From contig QAMK01000019.1 of assembly GCA_003149915.1 (NCBI GenBank), positions 46,629-110,628 on the forward strand: DNA of 64,000 nt, written 5' to 3'. Within the stretch, counting starts at the first letter, position 1, and every line of letters starts with the position of its first letter. Both the position numbers and the translations under genes were made by a program. The stretch comes from Bacillota bacterium. GTDB taxonomy: Bacteria > Bacillota_I > Bacilli_A > RF39 > UBA660. A model generated the notes under the pieces. The model did no database searches. It was given only the letters and a program-made list of their open reading frames with translations, and was not told where the DNA came from. Positions 50,168 through 59,834 of the stretch are shown in pieces.

Positions 50168-52576
50168 ATGTATAAAGTAAGAAAAAGAGAAGGGAAAATT
50201 GTAAGTTTTAAAATTGAAAAAATTCAAGAAGCAATCAAAGCTGCTATGGATGCAGAGGAAAAAAATTACACGGACGACATCATTGACTTTTTATCCTTAA
50301 AAGTAACATCTGACTTCCAAGATAAAATTAAAGACGACATTGTAAATGTAGAAGATATTCAAGATAGTGTCGAAAAAGTTTTAATTCATGCCGGATATGA
50401 CGATGTTGCCAAAGCATACATCTTATACCGTAAATTACATGAAAAACAGAGAAATATGAAACAGACGGTTTTGGATTACAAACAGGTCGTAAACAGCTAC
50501 ATCAATGTTACTGATTGGCGTGTCAAAGAAAACTCTACGGTAACGTATTCAGTTGGAGGACTAATTCTTAGTAACTCTGGTGCTATCACTGCCAACTATT
50601 GGTTGAGTGAAGTATACGATGAAGAAATCGCCAATGCTCATAGAAATGCCGATATCCATATCCACGATTTATCCATGCTAACAGGATACTGTGCTGGATG
50701 GAGTCTAAAACAACTAATTAAAGAAGGATTAGGTGGTGTTCCAGGTAAGATTACTTCATCTCCTGCAAAACACTTATCTACATTATGTAACCAAATGGTT
50801 AACTTCTTAGGTATCATGCAAAATGAATGGGCTGGTGCACAAGCATTCTCATCCTTCGATACGTATCTAGCACCGTTCGTAAAAATCGATAACTTAGATT
50901 ATCACGAAGTAAAACAATGCATTCAATCTTTCGTATACGGTGTTAACACTCCATCACGTTGGGGTACTCAAGCACCATTTACAAACATCACTCTAGACTG
51001 GACTGTTCCAAACGATCTTGCGGAACTAAACTGTATCGTCGGTGGCAAAGAAGTCGATTTCAAATACAAAGATTGTAAAAAAGAAATGGATATGATTAAC
51101 AAAGCATTCATCGAAATCATGAACGAAGGAGATGCCAATGGACGTGGTTTCCAATACCCAATTCCAACGTACTCCATCACGAAAGACTTCGATTGGAGCG
51201 AAACAGAAAACAATAAACTATTATTTGAAATGGCTGCTAAATACGGAACTCCATATTTCTCAAACTACGTCAACAGTGATATGGAACCAAGCGATGTTAG
51301 AAGTATGTGCTGTCGTCTTCGTCTAGATCTTAGGGAACTGAGAAAGAAGAGTGGTGGATACTTTGGTTCCGGTGAATCAACCGGATCAATCGGTGTTGTA
51401 ACGATTAACTTACCAAGAATCGCATACTTAGCAAAAGACGAAAGAGAATTCTATGAACGTCTAGAACACGAAATGGACATTGCAGCAAGAAGTTTAAAAA
51501 TCAAGAGAAATGTCATTACCAAATTACTAGATGAAGGCCTATATCCTTATACAAAGAGATATTTAGGAACGTTCAATAACCACTTCTCAACAATCGGACT
51601 AGTTGGTATGAATGAAGCAGGTTTAAATGCTCGTTGGTTAAGAAAAGATTTAACTCATGAAGAAACACAAAAGTTTGCCAAAGATGTACTGAACTTTATG
51701 CGTGATAAACTGTCTGACTATCAAGAAGAGTACGGTGACCTTTATAACCTAGAAGCAACACCTGCTGAATCAACATCTTATCGTTTAGCAAAACACGATA
51801 AAGAAAGATATCCAGATATCATTACAGCAAGTGAAGAAGGACACACCCCATACTATACGAACAGTTCTCACTTACCAGTTGGATATACAGATGATATCTT
51901 TACAGCATTAGATATTCAAGATGAATTACAAACTCTTTATACATCAGGAACTGTATTCCATGCCTTCTTAGGAGAACGTTTACCAGATTGGAAAGCTGCC
52001 GCTAACTTAGTTCGTAAGATTGCTGCTAATTACAAACTTCCATATTATACATTATCTCCAATCTATTCTGTATGTAAGAATCATGGTTACATTGCTGGCG
52101 AACATTTCAAATGTCCAAAATGTGGTGAAGAAACAGAAGTATACAGTAGAATTACAGGATACTATCGCCCTGTTAAAAACTGGAATGATGGTAAACGGGA
52201 AGAATACGACATGCGTAAGAGTTACGACTTAAATCACTCAAAATTGACACATGATCACACAGATGAAGTATTCGAAAACTGTGATTGCACAGAAGAAAAA
52301 GAAACAAAAGCAACAAAGAAAGATACAAAGAAAGCAAAAGACGAAGTCGTTTTATTCACAACGAAAACTTGTCCAAATTGCAAAATGGCAAAATCTTTAT
52401 TAGATAAAGCAAACATTAAATACACGGTCGTTGATGCCGAAGAACAAAAAGAATTGACGAAAGAAAAAGGCGTTAAACAAGCACCTACTATGTTTGTAAC
52501 AAAAGGTGGAAAAGAACAAAAAATCGTAAACGTTTCTAACATTAAAAAATACATTTCAACGGTTGCAACAGCATAA
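50168..52576 (+). CDS. nrdD: anaerobic ribonucleoside-triphosphate reductase fused to glutaredoxin-like domain
   Basis: The class III reductase makes dNTPs from NTPs without oxygen. The 802-residue protein has an ATP-cone (about 1-95), SMCCRLRLDLRE with the catalytic Cys (C381/C382) and SIGVVTINLPRIAYL. The zinc-type CPKC is at 649-652 and the glycyl-radical site is in SRITGYYRP (G664). After an Asp/Lys-rich linker, a glutaredoxin/NrdH-like domain covers about 727-800 with CPNC at 735-738 and a cis-Pro in APTMFV. The ATG at 50168 lies 8 nt after AAGGAG. The fusion and the adjacent trxB suggest a redoxin-dependent rather than formate-dependent enzyme. Confidence 0.95.
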   Translation: MYKVRKREGKIVSFKIEKIQEAIKAAMDAEEKNYTDDIIDFLSLKVTSDFQDKIKDDIVNVEDIQDSVEKVLIHAGYDDVAKAYILYRKLHEKQRNMKQTVLDYKQVVNSYINVTDWRVKENSTVTYSVGGLILSNSGAITANYWLSEVYDEEIANAHRNADIHIHDLSMLTGYCAGWSLKQLIKEGLGGVPGKITSSPAKHLSTLCNQMVNFLGIMQNEWAGAQAFSSFDTYLAPFVKIDNLDYHEVKQCIQSFVYGVNTPSRWGTQAPFTNITLDWTVPNDLAELNCIVGGKEVDFKYKDCKKEMDMINKAFIEIMNEGDANGRGFQYPIPTYSITKDFDWSETENNKLLFEMAAKYGTPYFSNYVNSDMEPSDVRSMCCRLRLDLRELRKKSGGYFGSGESTGSIGVVTINLPRIAYLAKDEREFYERLEHEMDIAARSLKIKRNVITKLLDEGLYPYTKRYLGTFNNHFSTIGLVGMNEAGLNARWLRKDLTHEETQKFAKDVLNFMRDKLSDYQEEYGDLYNLEATPAESTSYRLAKHDKERYPDIITASEEGHTPYYTNSSHLPVGYTDDIFTALDIQDELQTLYTSGTVFHAFLGERLPDWKAAANLVRKIAANYKLPYYTLSPIYSVCKNHGYIAGEHFKCPKCGEETEVYSRITGYYRPVKNWNDGKREEYDMRKSYDLNHSKLTHDHTDEVFENCDCTEEKETKATKKDTKKAKDEVVLFTTKTCPNCKMAKSLLDKANIKYTVVDAEEQKELTKEKGVKQAPTMFVTKGGKEQKIVNVSNIKKYISTVATA

Positions 52577-53478
52577 TGTACGATACGATTATCGTTGGTT
52601 GCGGCGTAGCAGGTCTCACCGCAGCCATCTACTTAGCAAGAGCAAATAAGAAAGTATTGATGTTAGAAAAAGAAGGAATTGGCGGTCAAATTGCCTCATC
52701 TCCCAAAGTGGAGAACTATCCCGGATTTCAATCAATTTCCGGGATGGATCTAGCCAATGCCTTATATGAACAAGTCTTAAATCTAGGAGTCGAAATCGAA
52801 CTAGAAGAAGTCGTAAAAATTGTTCCTGGAAAGACGAAAAAGGTAGTAACAACAGACAATGAATATGAAACCAAAACTATTATTTTAGCCACTGGAAGTA
52901 AATACCGTCGCTTAAATCTAGATGACGAAGAAGATTTAATTGGAAACGGAATCTCTTTCTGTGTATCCTGTGATGGCGCGTTCTACAAAGACAAAGTAGT
53001 CGCTGTCGTTGGTGGTGGTAACTCCGCTGCCATCAATGCCATCTCACTATCCGACTTGTGTAAAAAAGTGTACATCGTTCAAAATTTAGATTTCTTGACG
53101 TGCGAAGAAAAGATGAAAGAAGACCTCTCACAAAAGAAAAATATTGAAATCATCTATCATGCAGAAGTAAAGAAACTAAATCATGACGAGAACGGCTTAA
53201 CAGGCATTGAAATTCTAGAAAATGGTAAACCCCGCACCATTTCTCTAGATGGAATGTTTATCTCAATTGGCCAAACACCTGCCACGGAAGCATTCTCAAA
53301 TGTCATTGAATGCAGCTCGGATGGATATTTTCTTTCTACGGATACTACGACCAAAGAATCTGGAATCTTTGTCGCAGGCGACTGCCGTACGAAGAAGATC
53401 AAACAACTTACAATGGCTACTGCAGACGGCACACAAAGTGCTATCGAAGCCATTGATTATTTGTCCAAAGAAGCATAA
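52576..53478 (+). CDS. trxB: thioredoxin reductase-like flavoprotein
   Basis: A 300-residue FAD/NAD(P)H disulfide oxidoreductase with GCGVAGLTAAIYLARA for FAD, the redox pair CVSC (129-132), VVGGGNSAA for NADPH, and the C-terminal GIFVAGDCRTKKIKQLTMATADG. Its start overlaps the nrdD stop (TAATG), so it probably reduces the redoxin domain fused to NrdD. The NADPH motif GGGNSA lacks the usual DSA(M/V)EEA form, as in ferredoxin- or alternative-donor types. The electron donor is therefore not certain. Confidence 0.93.
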   Translation: MYDTIIVGCGVAGLTAAIYLARANKKVLMLEKEGIGGQIASSPKVENYPGFQSISGMDLANALYEQVLNLGVEIELEEVVKIVPGKTKKVVTTDNEYETKTIILATGSKYRRLNLDDEEDLIGNGISFCVSCDGAFYKDKVVAVVGGGNSAAINAISLSDLCKKVYIVQNLDFLTCEEKMKEDLSQKKNIEIIYHAEVKKLNHDENGLTGIEILENGKPRTISLDGMFISIGQTPATEAFSNVIECSSDGYFLSTDTTTKESGIFVAGDCRTKKIKQLTMATADGTQSAIEAIDYLSKEA

Positions 53479-53495
53479 AAGTGCTTCTTTTTTAT
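53467..53495 (+). terminator. intrinsic terminator after trxB
   Basis: AAAGAAGCA, short loop, TGCTTCTTT with more T residues; it ends the nrd operon. Confidence 0.82.
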
Positions 53496-53537
53496 GCTTT
53501 TTAAAATGAAAAAGAAAGAAAAACAGAAAAAAGAATG

Positions 53538-53598
53538 TTGACAAATGTCAAACAATCAAAAAAATGTCAAGAAAGGTGTCAAATCAAAAAAACTGACA
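53538..53598 (+). repeat. array of TGTCAA motifs upstream of a membrane protein gene
   Basis: TTGACA-AA-TGTCAA (53538-53551, a perfect palindrome), TGTCAA at 53565-53570 and 53577-53582, and CTGACA at 53593-53598, which may be the -35 of an extended -10 promoter (TGATATACT at 53616-53624). It looks like a multi-site operator. Confidence 0.6.
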
Positions 53599-53646
53599 AA
53601 CATAGAAAAAAGTGTGATATACTTAAGTCATAATAGAGAGGTAGTT

Positions 53647-54336
53647 ATGAGAAAAGAAAAAGTAAAAGAAACAAAAGCAAAAAAACAAAAGGGAATTGGT
53701 AAAATTGTAGGAATCTTGTTGGCATTGACAGGTTTAGCCTTAATTTTAGCGGGTGTCTACGATATTTTAGGATACAACACGAGAATGTCAAACTATGAAC
53801 CGACGACAGGAACTTTGGTTGGATTTAATGAAACTGGTGGCTATTACGTTCCAGTATACCATTATTCAGTAGATGGTCAAATTTACGAAGTAGAAGCGAC
53901 TTACATGTTAAATGAACAAACGGATTTAGATAGTTTTAACCGTCAAGCAACTGTATACTACGACGTAGATAATCATATGTCTGCAGTAATTAAAACAATC
54001 GGTCCAGACTACTTTGTTATTTTATCTGGAATTGCTTTGATTTTAATTGCAATCAGTTTTGTTTTAAGAGAAAACGAACCGGATACAGTCAAAGGACAAG
54101 TAAGTCGTACAAAGGTAATCACAACATTCTGGACATTTGCAGCAATCCTATTTGGAATTGGTTTTGAAACATTCTTATGTTGCAATTACGATAAGTTTAC
54201 GGTAATTTTTATGAGTCCAGTAAACTTGTTATGGTCAATCATTATTTTGATTATCATTGTTTTAGTATTGATTTTATGGATTTCAAATTTAACAAAGAGC
54301 AAATCCAAAGCATACAACCTTTATGAAGACGAGTAA
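53647..54336 (+). CDS. DUF3592-like membrane protein
   Basis: A 229-residue protein with a Lys-rich head and about four membrane helices (about 18-40, 118-138, 152-172, 195-215). Between the first two lies an extracellular part with TTGTLVGFN, GGYYVPVYHYSVDGQIYEV and ATVYYDVDNHMSAVI, which fits the DUF3592 fold. The ATG at 53647 follows AGAGAGGTA; the longer frame to 53545 would run through the promoter. The role is unknown. Confidence 0.75.
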   Translation: MRKEKVKETKAKKQKGIGKIVGILLALTGLALILAGVYDILGYNTRMSNYEPTTGTLVGFNETGGYYVPVYHYSVDGQIYEVEATYMLNEQTDLDSFNRQATVYYDVDNHMSAVIKTIGPDYFVILSGIALILIAISFVLRENEPDTVKGQVSRTKVITTFWTFAAILFGIGFETFLCCNYDKFTVIFMSPVNLLWSIIILIIIVLVLILWISNLTKSKSKAYNLYEDE

Positions 54337-54351
54337 TCGTCTTTTTATTTG
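54326..54351 (+). terminator. intrinsic terminator
   Basis: AAGACGA, GTAA, TCGTCTT with T-tail, overlapping the stop. Confidence 0.78.
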
Positions 54352-54377
54352 CAATCAAAGTAAATGTTCGATATACT
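54349..54377 (+). promoter_or_regulatory. promoter of methyltransferase-rlu operon
   Basis: TTGCAA (54349-54354), 17 nt, TATACT (54372-54377). Confidence 0.72.
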
Positions 54378-54397
54378 GAATACGTGGTGATTATGAA

Positions 54398-55264
54398 ATG
54401 TTATTAGCAAAAGACTGGAAAGATTATGAATTAATTCAAACGAGTGATGGATATAAATTAGAACGTTGGAAAGATGTTTATTTATTGAGACCGGATCCAC
54501 AAATTATTTGGCATCAAGAAAATGCCTTTCAAGGAAAACAAATTCATGCCAAATACATCCGTAGTAACACCGGTGGCGGTCACTGGGAAAATTTAAAAAG
54601 CACACCTACTAGTTGGCAAGTACGTTATAAGAATTTGACCTTCAACATCAAACAGATGGGATTTAAACATACAGGACTATTCCCAGAACAAGCTGTGAAT
54701 TGGGATTTTATGATGGATAAAATCAAACGTGCCAATAGAAGCATCAGTGTATTAAATCTATTCGCATACACGGGTGGTGCAACAGTCGCATGTCTAGCCG
54801 CAGGTGCAAGTGTCGTTCACGTAGACTCTTCTCGTGGCATGGTCGACTGGTGTAAAGAAAATGTAGAAGCAAGTGGACTAAAAGACAAACCGGTTCGTTA
54901 CATTGTCGATGACGTTTTAAAATTCGTAAAAAGAGAAATCAGAAGAGGTCATCATTACGATGCTATCATCATGGATCCTCCTTCTTATGGAAGAGGAGCA
55001 AACGGTGAAGTTTGGAGCATCGAAAAAAATCTCAATGAACTTCTAAATCTATGTGTCGAACTATTAAGTGATAAACCATTATTCTTCTTAATTAATTCTT
55101 ATACGACTGGACTTTCTGCAAAAGTACTAGAAAACATGTTAAAAATTTTATTGGAACCAAAGTATCAAGGAACGATTACTTCTGGAGAAGTGGGACTACC
55201 AGAAACGAATAGTGAACTCGTCTTACCATGTGGAATCTATGGAAGGTTTGAAAGCAATGAGTAA
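54398..55264 (+). CDS. class I SAM-dependent methyltransferase, RlmI/RlmK-like
   Basis: A 288-residue protein with a beta-rich N-terminal part (about 1-100) and a Rossmann methyltransferase domain: VLNLFAYTGGATVACLAAGASVVHVDSS for SAM and DAIIMDPPSYGRG for the catalytic DPPSY motif. This motif belongs to the rRNA m5C/m2G (RlmI/RlmK) type. An N-terminal PUA domain is not obvious, so the site modified is uncertain. GTGGTGAT precedes the ATG. The 3' end overlaps a pseudouridine synthase gene by 8 nt, consistent with RNA modification. Confidence 0.85.
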   Translation: MLLAKDWKDYELIQTSDGYKLERWKDVYLLRPDPQIIWHQENAFQGKQIHAKYIRSNTGGGHWENLKSTPTSWQVRYKNLTFNIKQMGFKHTGLFPEQAVNWDFMMDKIKRANRSISVLNLFAYTGGATVACLAAGASVVHVDSSRGMVDWCKENVEASGLKDKPVRYIVDDVLKFVKREIRRGHHYDAIIMDPPSYGRGANGEVWSIEKNLNELLNLCVELLSDKPLFFLINSYTTGLSAKVLENMLKILLEPKYQGTITSGEVGLPETNSELVLPCGIYGRFESNE

Positions 55265-55922
55265 ACTGAATATATTATATGAAGATAACCATGTCATCGT
55301 CGTAGTGAAAGAAGTCAATATACCGACACAAGAAGATACAAGTAAAGATAAAGATTTACTATCGATGGTAAAAGACTACATCAAAGAAAAATATCAAAAA
55401 CCAGGAAACGTTTACCTAGGCCTTGTCCACCGTCTAGACCGTCCGGTTTCTGGTATCTTAGTGTTTGCAAGAACATCCAAAGCAGCCAGTAGATTATCAG
55501 AAGAAGTTAGAACGCATCAAATGGAAAAACGGTATCTAGCAGTCGTTCACGGAATATTAGAACAAAAAGAAGGAACCCTCATCGATTTTTTAAAAAAGGG
55601 AGAAGACGGCACGACGATTGTAAGTGAAGATGGCAAAGAAGCCAAACTAGATTACAAAGTTTTAGAAGAAGATAAACGAGAAAATTTAAGTTTAGTAGAA
55701 ATTAATTTGCACACGGGAAGACATCATCAAATTCGGGTACAATTCGCCCATATTGGTCATCCATTATATGGGGATCAACGATACGGATATCAAGATAAAA
55801 AGCAAATTGCCCTTCATGCTTACTATTTACAATTTGTTCATCCGACTAAAAAAGAAAGTATGACATTCCAAAATCTACCAACACGAGAACCGTTTTCAAA
55901 TTTTCCATCCATTAGAAAGTAA
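55257..55922 (+). CDS. RluA-family pseudouridine synthase
   Basis: An RNA pseudouridine synthase of 221 residues. The catalytic Asp is in GLVHRLDRPVSG (D61), the uridine-binding block is LHTGRHHQIRVQFAHIGHPLYGD, and there is no N-terminal S4 domain, so it is the short YjbO/RluA-like type. The ATG at 55257 follows GGAAGG and lies within the end of the methyltransferase gene. Whether rRNA or tRNA is the target cannot be told. Confidence 0.92.
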   Translation: MSKLNILYEDNHVIVVVKEVNIPTQEDTSKDKDLLSMVKDYIKEKYQKPGNVYLGLVHRLDRPVSGILVFARTSKAASRLSEEVRTHQMEKRYLAVVHGILEQKEGTLIDFLKKGEDGTTIVSEDGKEAKLDYKVLEEDKRENLSLVEINLHTGRHHQIRVQFAHIGHPLYGDQRYGYQDKKQIALHAYYLQFVHPTKKESMTFQNLPTREPFSNFPSIRK

Positions 55923-55929
55923 ATTTTCG

Positions 55930-55958
55930 TTGCAATGTGATAATTTTTTTGCTATGAT
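55930..55958 (+). promoter_or_regulatory. promoter of Pro/Ala-rich protein gene
   Basis: TTGCAA (55930-55935), 17 nt, TATGAT (55953-55958). Confidence 0.7.
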
Positions 55959-55990
55959 AATAATAGAATAAAATAGGGAGATGAATTAGT

Positions 55991-56809
55991 ATGAATATTA
56001 TGGCATTTTCATTTGATTGGTTTTTAACAGTACCAGGAATGCTAATTACAGGTGGCGTTCTATTACTTTTAATTGCCTTGATTATGTTTATTGTTACATC
56101 AGTTAAGTCAAAGAAAGGATCAAAGGAAGAGGCAGAAGTTGCACCTGCTACACCAGAGACAACTGCTCCTGTTGCAGAACAACCTGTTACGCCAGATACA
56201 GTTGCTCCACAAATGGGTGCTGCTATGATAAGTGAACCTACTGCACAACCTGTCGAGCAGCCAGCTGTTGCGCCAATAGAGATGCCAGCACCTGCTCCAG
56301 CAGAAATTCCTACAGTGAACGAAGCAGCAGTTGCTCCTGAAATTCCTAGTATCGATGCTGTGCAAGCAATTACACCAGAACCAGTTTCTGAACCTGCTCC
56401 AGCAATGCCAGAAGTACAGCCAGTAGAGCAGCCAACTGTTCAATCAGTAGAGCAGCCAACTGTTCAACCTGTAGCAGAACCTGCTGGAAATACGGCTGAA
56501 ATCAATCAAGAAGATTTAGAAACGCCAGAAGCTCTAAATTTAGAGAAAACTACTGTTTCTATTTACGGTGGTGCTAATCCATTAGAGGGAACTCAAAACT
56601 TAACACCAGTCGATGATGTTGCAAAACCAATTTATGGTGGAGCAAATCCTGCTGATATTAAGCCGATGGAAACACAAGCACCTGCTCCTAGTGCAGAAAT
56701 GCCTGCCAGTGCTGCCCCTTCTATTCCAATGGAAGAACCAACACCAGCACCTGCACCTCAAGCAGAACCAGTAAAAGTGGAAACGACAGAAACAATCGAA
56801 CAATTATAA
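55991..56809 (+). CDS. membrane-anchored Pro/Ala/Glu-rich protein
   Basis: A 272-residue protein with one membrane helix near the start (about 15-36), then a long disordered tail rich in Pro, Ala, Glu, Val and Thr. It contains VEQPTVQ-type repeats and two copies of (S/P)IYGGANP at about 190 and 214. The tail composition suggests it crosses the cell wall or acts as a spacer; a cytosolic orientation is also possible. AGGGAGATG precedes the ATG. No family recognised. Confidence 0.65.
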   Translation: MNIMAFSFDWFLTVPGMLITGGVLLLLIALIMFIVTSVKSKKGSKEEAEVAPATPETTAPVAEQPVTPDTVAPQMGAAMISEPTAQPVEQPAVAPIEMPAPAPAEIPTVNEAAVAPEIPSIDAVQAITPEPVSEPAPAMPEVQPVEQPTVQSVEQPTVQPVAEPAGNTAEINQEDLETPEALNLEKTTVSIYGGANPLEGTQNLTPVDDVAKPIYGGANPADIKPMETQAPAPSAEMPASAAPSIPMEEPTPAPAPQAEPVKVETTETIEQL

Positions 56810-56816
56810 AAAGATA

Positions 56817-56845
56817 AAAAAGCGACTAGAAATAGTCGTTTTTCT
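56817..56845 (+). terminator. intrinsic terminator
   Basis: AGCGACTA, GAAA tetraloop, TAGTCGTT with T-tail. Confidence 0.8.
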
Positions 56846-56892
56846 TTGCAAAAAATGATAAAATAGATGTATTGAAAATAGGAGGCATCCAG

Positions 56893-57399
56893 ATGAGTAA
56901 ATTTATCGATGAAGAACCATCAGAAATTTCATTAAAAAAAGAAGACTTATCGAAAACATTCGAACAAGAATTACAAGACGTTGAAATCAAAATTGTAGAA
57001 ATTGCCAGAATGTATGCAAAAGATCAAGCAGACAATGTTTTTGTACACATTCTATGTAATGGAAACACGATTTCCATCGACTACTTTTATCGGTTTGGTA
57101 AAAAGTTATTAAAAAAAGAAGCCATCAACGAAGCGGATTCTGTATCGATGGATACTTTTGATGTGACGCAAGAAAATCAACAAAAGACGTTGGAAAGTAT
57201 GACTCGTGAATTTGCAAAGGCTATGGCATCTGCAAAAAAGCATGAAAAACCGATACCATCGGAAATTCGCTTGACATATGATAAAAAGAGCAATCGTCTC
57301 TTACCACAGATGAGACAAGATTCGTTGGATGCAATGTATTTTGCAAGAAGTCATGCCAATTGGTTTTACGACATAGAAGAAAAAGTGAATTTGCTATAA
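56893..57399 (+). CDS. hypothetical protein, possibly YezG/DUF600-like
   Basis: A 168-residue soluble protein. The parts NGNTISIDYFYRFG, then a helix KTLESMTREFAKAM, then PSEIRLTYDKKSNRLLPQM resemble the layout of YezG/DUF600 immunity-type proteins, by recall only. GGAGGCATC precedes the ATG at 56893. No toxin gene is next to it; the ABC transporter follows after 56 nt. Confidence 0.6.
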   Translation: MSKFIDEEPSEISLKKEDLSKTFEQELQDVEIKIVEIARMYAKDQADNVFVHILCNGNTISIDYFYRFGKKLLKKEAINEADSVSMDTFDVTQENQQKTLESMTREFAKAMASAKKHEKPIPSEIRLTYDKKSNRLLPQMRQDSLDAMYFARSHANWFYDIEEKVNLL

Positions 57400-57455
57400 A
57401 TGGAATAATTGTATAAAGTGTCAATATTGTTTGTAATAGAAAAGGTGATAAAAAT

Positions 57456-59777
57456 ATGTTAGAAATCAAACACATAAAAAAAAGTTACAAAACAGGTGAT
57501 TTCGTTCAAAAGGCTTTGAATGATGTTTCCATTCAGTTTCGTCAAAATGAATTTGTTGCCATTTTAGGACCGTCTGGATCAGGGAAAACCACCCTTTTAA
57601 ATGTTTTGGGCGGATTAGATCACTACGATTCGGGAGATTTAATTATCAATGGAAAGTCTACCAAAAACTTTAAAGCAGCGGATTGGGATGCTTACCGTAA
57701 TAACAGTGTCGGTTTTATTTTTCAAAGTTATAACTTAATCGGCCATATTTCCATTCAAGACAACGTCGAAATGGCACTTACGTTATCTAACGTTAAAAAG
57801 AAAGAACGTAGAAAAAGAGCGAGAGAAGCACTGAAAAGTGTCGGTCTTCTAGAACATGCACACAAACGTCCAAACCAATTATCTGGCGGTCAAATGCAAC
57901 GAGTTGCCATTGCTAGAAGTTTAGTAAATAATCCAGATATCATCTTAGCAGATGAACCGACCGGAGCACTAGACTCTAATACGAGCAAGCAAATCATGGA
58001 CTTGATTCAGAAAATTGCATCCGATAAATTGGTCATTATGGTTACCCATAACCAAGATTTAGCTTATCAGTATGCAACACGTGTCATTGAAGTGAAAGAT
58101 GGAAAAGTTGTAAGTGACTCAAATCCACTTACAAAAGAAGAACAAGAGGAAGAACAGTACAAGTTAAAGAAGACAAAGATGTCTTTTATGGAAGCTTTAT
58201 ATTTGTCTTTCAATAATATCATGACCAAAAAGGGTAGAACGTTAATTACAGCGTTCGCATCATCCATTGGTATCATCGGTATCGCTTTGATTCTGTCTTT
58301 ATCAAATGGGTTCGATTTACAAATTGATAAATTTGAACGAGGAATTCTATCGGCCATGCCAATTATGATAAGCAAGCAATCGATGGATTTGGATGAAGAA
58401 AGTTTGGTTCAGTTAACGGGCGAAGAACAGGAAAAATATCCTGATAAGCAGACCGTTATTCCAAAGGATAATGCGCTAGAATCGTTGGTTCATCAAAATA
58501 AAATTAACGATGGTTACATCGATTATATTGAAAACATCCCAAGTGATTTAGTATATGGAGTATCTTATACAAAGATGACGGCCTTAAATGTGTTAACAGA
58601 ACATGACGGAAAAGTGTCTGTCGCAGATACTCAAGATATATCGTTTAGTGCTCTTCCGAAGTCGTTGGACGAAAATACTCCGAATGCTGCTATGGAAGCC
58701 TATTACGATATCCTAGCAGGAACACTTCCACAAAAGAAAGAAGATATCGTGTTGATTGTCGATGCAAGTAATCGCGTCAATACTGAAATTCTACAATTAC
58801 TTGGATTTGATACAATGGATGAAATTCCGTTTGACGAAATTATCGGAAAGACAATCAAAGTAGCATTAAATGACGATTTTTATGTAAAGATGGGCGATTA
58901 CTTTGTCAGAAACCCAGATTTGCAAAGTGTCTATGATAATTCGATTACTTTGACCGTATCAGGAATCCTGCGTATGAAAGAGGACTTTCCATCTTACGTT
59001 GCTAGTGCATCTCTTTGTTATACCGACGAACTATTGGATGAAGTCATTGCTGCCAACAACGAATCTGAAATCGTGAAGGCACAACAGGCAAGTGACGTCA
59101 ACGTATTAACGGGAATGCCGTTTTCAGATTCTACAAGTAATCCATCTAGCTCATCTAGTGCGGGAATGACGATAACAAAAGATACTGTTTTAGGATATTT
59201 AGGAGCAGACCAAACTCCTTACATGATTTATCTATTCCCGAAAGATTTCGAAAGCAAAGATGAATTGCTAAAATACTTAGATGCCTATAACGATGACAAA
59301 GAAGATGACGATAAAGTCATCTACATGGATCAAGCGGAGTTAATTTCTTCTATGTCTAGTTCCATCATGTCAGCAGTTACGATTGTCTTAATTGCATTCT
59401 CATCCATTTCTCTAATCGTATCTTCCATCATGATTGGAATCATTACGTATATCTCTGTATTGGAAAGAACGAAAGAAATTGGTATCTTACGCGCTCTTGG
59501 TGCTAGAAAGAAAGATATCTCGCGAGTATTCAATGCCGAAACGTTCATTATCGGTATCACATCTGGATTAATTGGTATCGGAATTGCACTAATTTTGACG
59601 ATTCCAACGAACCAAATTATCTACAATTTGACGGAATTAGAAAACGTTGCTATTTTAAATCCACTTCATGCTTTAATATTAATACTAGTCAGTATGACTC
59701 TTACGATGATTGGTGGATTTATCCCAGCTAGAATTGCCGCTAAGAAAGATCCGGTTGAAGCATTAAGAACTGAGTAA
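57456..59777 (+). CDS. MacB-type ABC transporter (ATPase-permease fusion)
   Basis: The 773-residue protein joins an ATPase domain (1 to about 225) to a permease. The ATPase has Walker A GPSGSGKTT at 38-46, a Q-loop, the LSGGQMQRVAIARS signature near 142 and Walker B ILADEPTGALD. The permease has one helix near 265-285, a large extracellular domain (about 290-610) with a Ser-rich stretch, and three C-terminal helices (from about 640) with RTKEIGILRALGA. Type VII (MacB/FtsX-like) exporters act by mechanotransmission on peptides or lipoproteins. AAAGGTGAT precedes the ATG. Substrate unknown. Confidence 0.92.
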   Translation: MLEIKHIKKSYKTGDFVQKALNDVSIQFRQNEFVAILGPSGSGKTTLLNVLGGLDHYDSGDLIINGKSTKNFKAADWDAYRNNSVGFIFQSYNLIGHISIQDNVEMALTLSNVKKKERRKRAREALKSVGLLEHAHKRPNQLSGGQMQRVAIARSLVNNPDIILADEPTGALDSNTSKQIMDLIQKIASDKLVIMVTHNQDLAYQYATRVIEVKDGKVVSDSNPLTKEEQEEEQYKLKKTKMSFMEALYLSFNNIMTKKGRTLITAFASSIGIIGIALILSLSNGFDLQIDKFERGILSAMPIMISKQSMDLDEESLVQLTGEEQEKYPDKQTVIPKDNALESLVHQNKINDGYIDYIENIPSDLVYGVSYTKMTALNVLTEHDGKVSVADTQDISFSALPKSLDENTPNAAMEAYYDILAGTLPQKKEDIVLIVDASNRVNTEILQLLGFDTMDEIPFDEIIGKTIKVALNDDFYVKMGDYFVRNPDLQSVYDNSITLTVSGILRMKEDFPSYVASASLCYTDELLDEVIAANNESEIVKAQQASDVNVLTGMPFSDSTSNPSSSSSAGMTITKDTVLGYLGADQTPYMIYLFPKDFESKDELLKYLDAYNDDKEDDDKVIYMDQAELISSMSSSIMSAVTIVLIAFSSISLIVSSIMIGIITYISVLERTKEIGILRALGARKKDISRVFNAETFIIGITSGLIGIGIALILTIPTNQIIYNLTELENVAILNPLHALILILVSMTLTMIGGFIPARIAAKKDPVEALRTE

Positions 59778-59795
59778 TTTCAGTTCTTTTTTTTG
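59765..59795 (+). terminator. intrinsic terminator after ABC gene
   Basis: AAGAACTGA, GTAAT, TTCAGTTCTT and a T-run, overlapping the stop. Confidence 0.85.
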
Positions 59796-59834
59796 TATTT
59801 CGGAATATATTAAATTGTAGAAAGGAAAGATATT

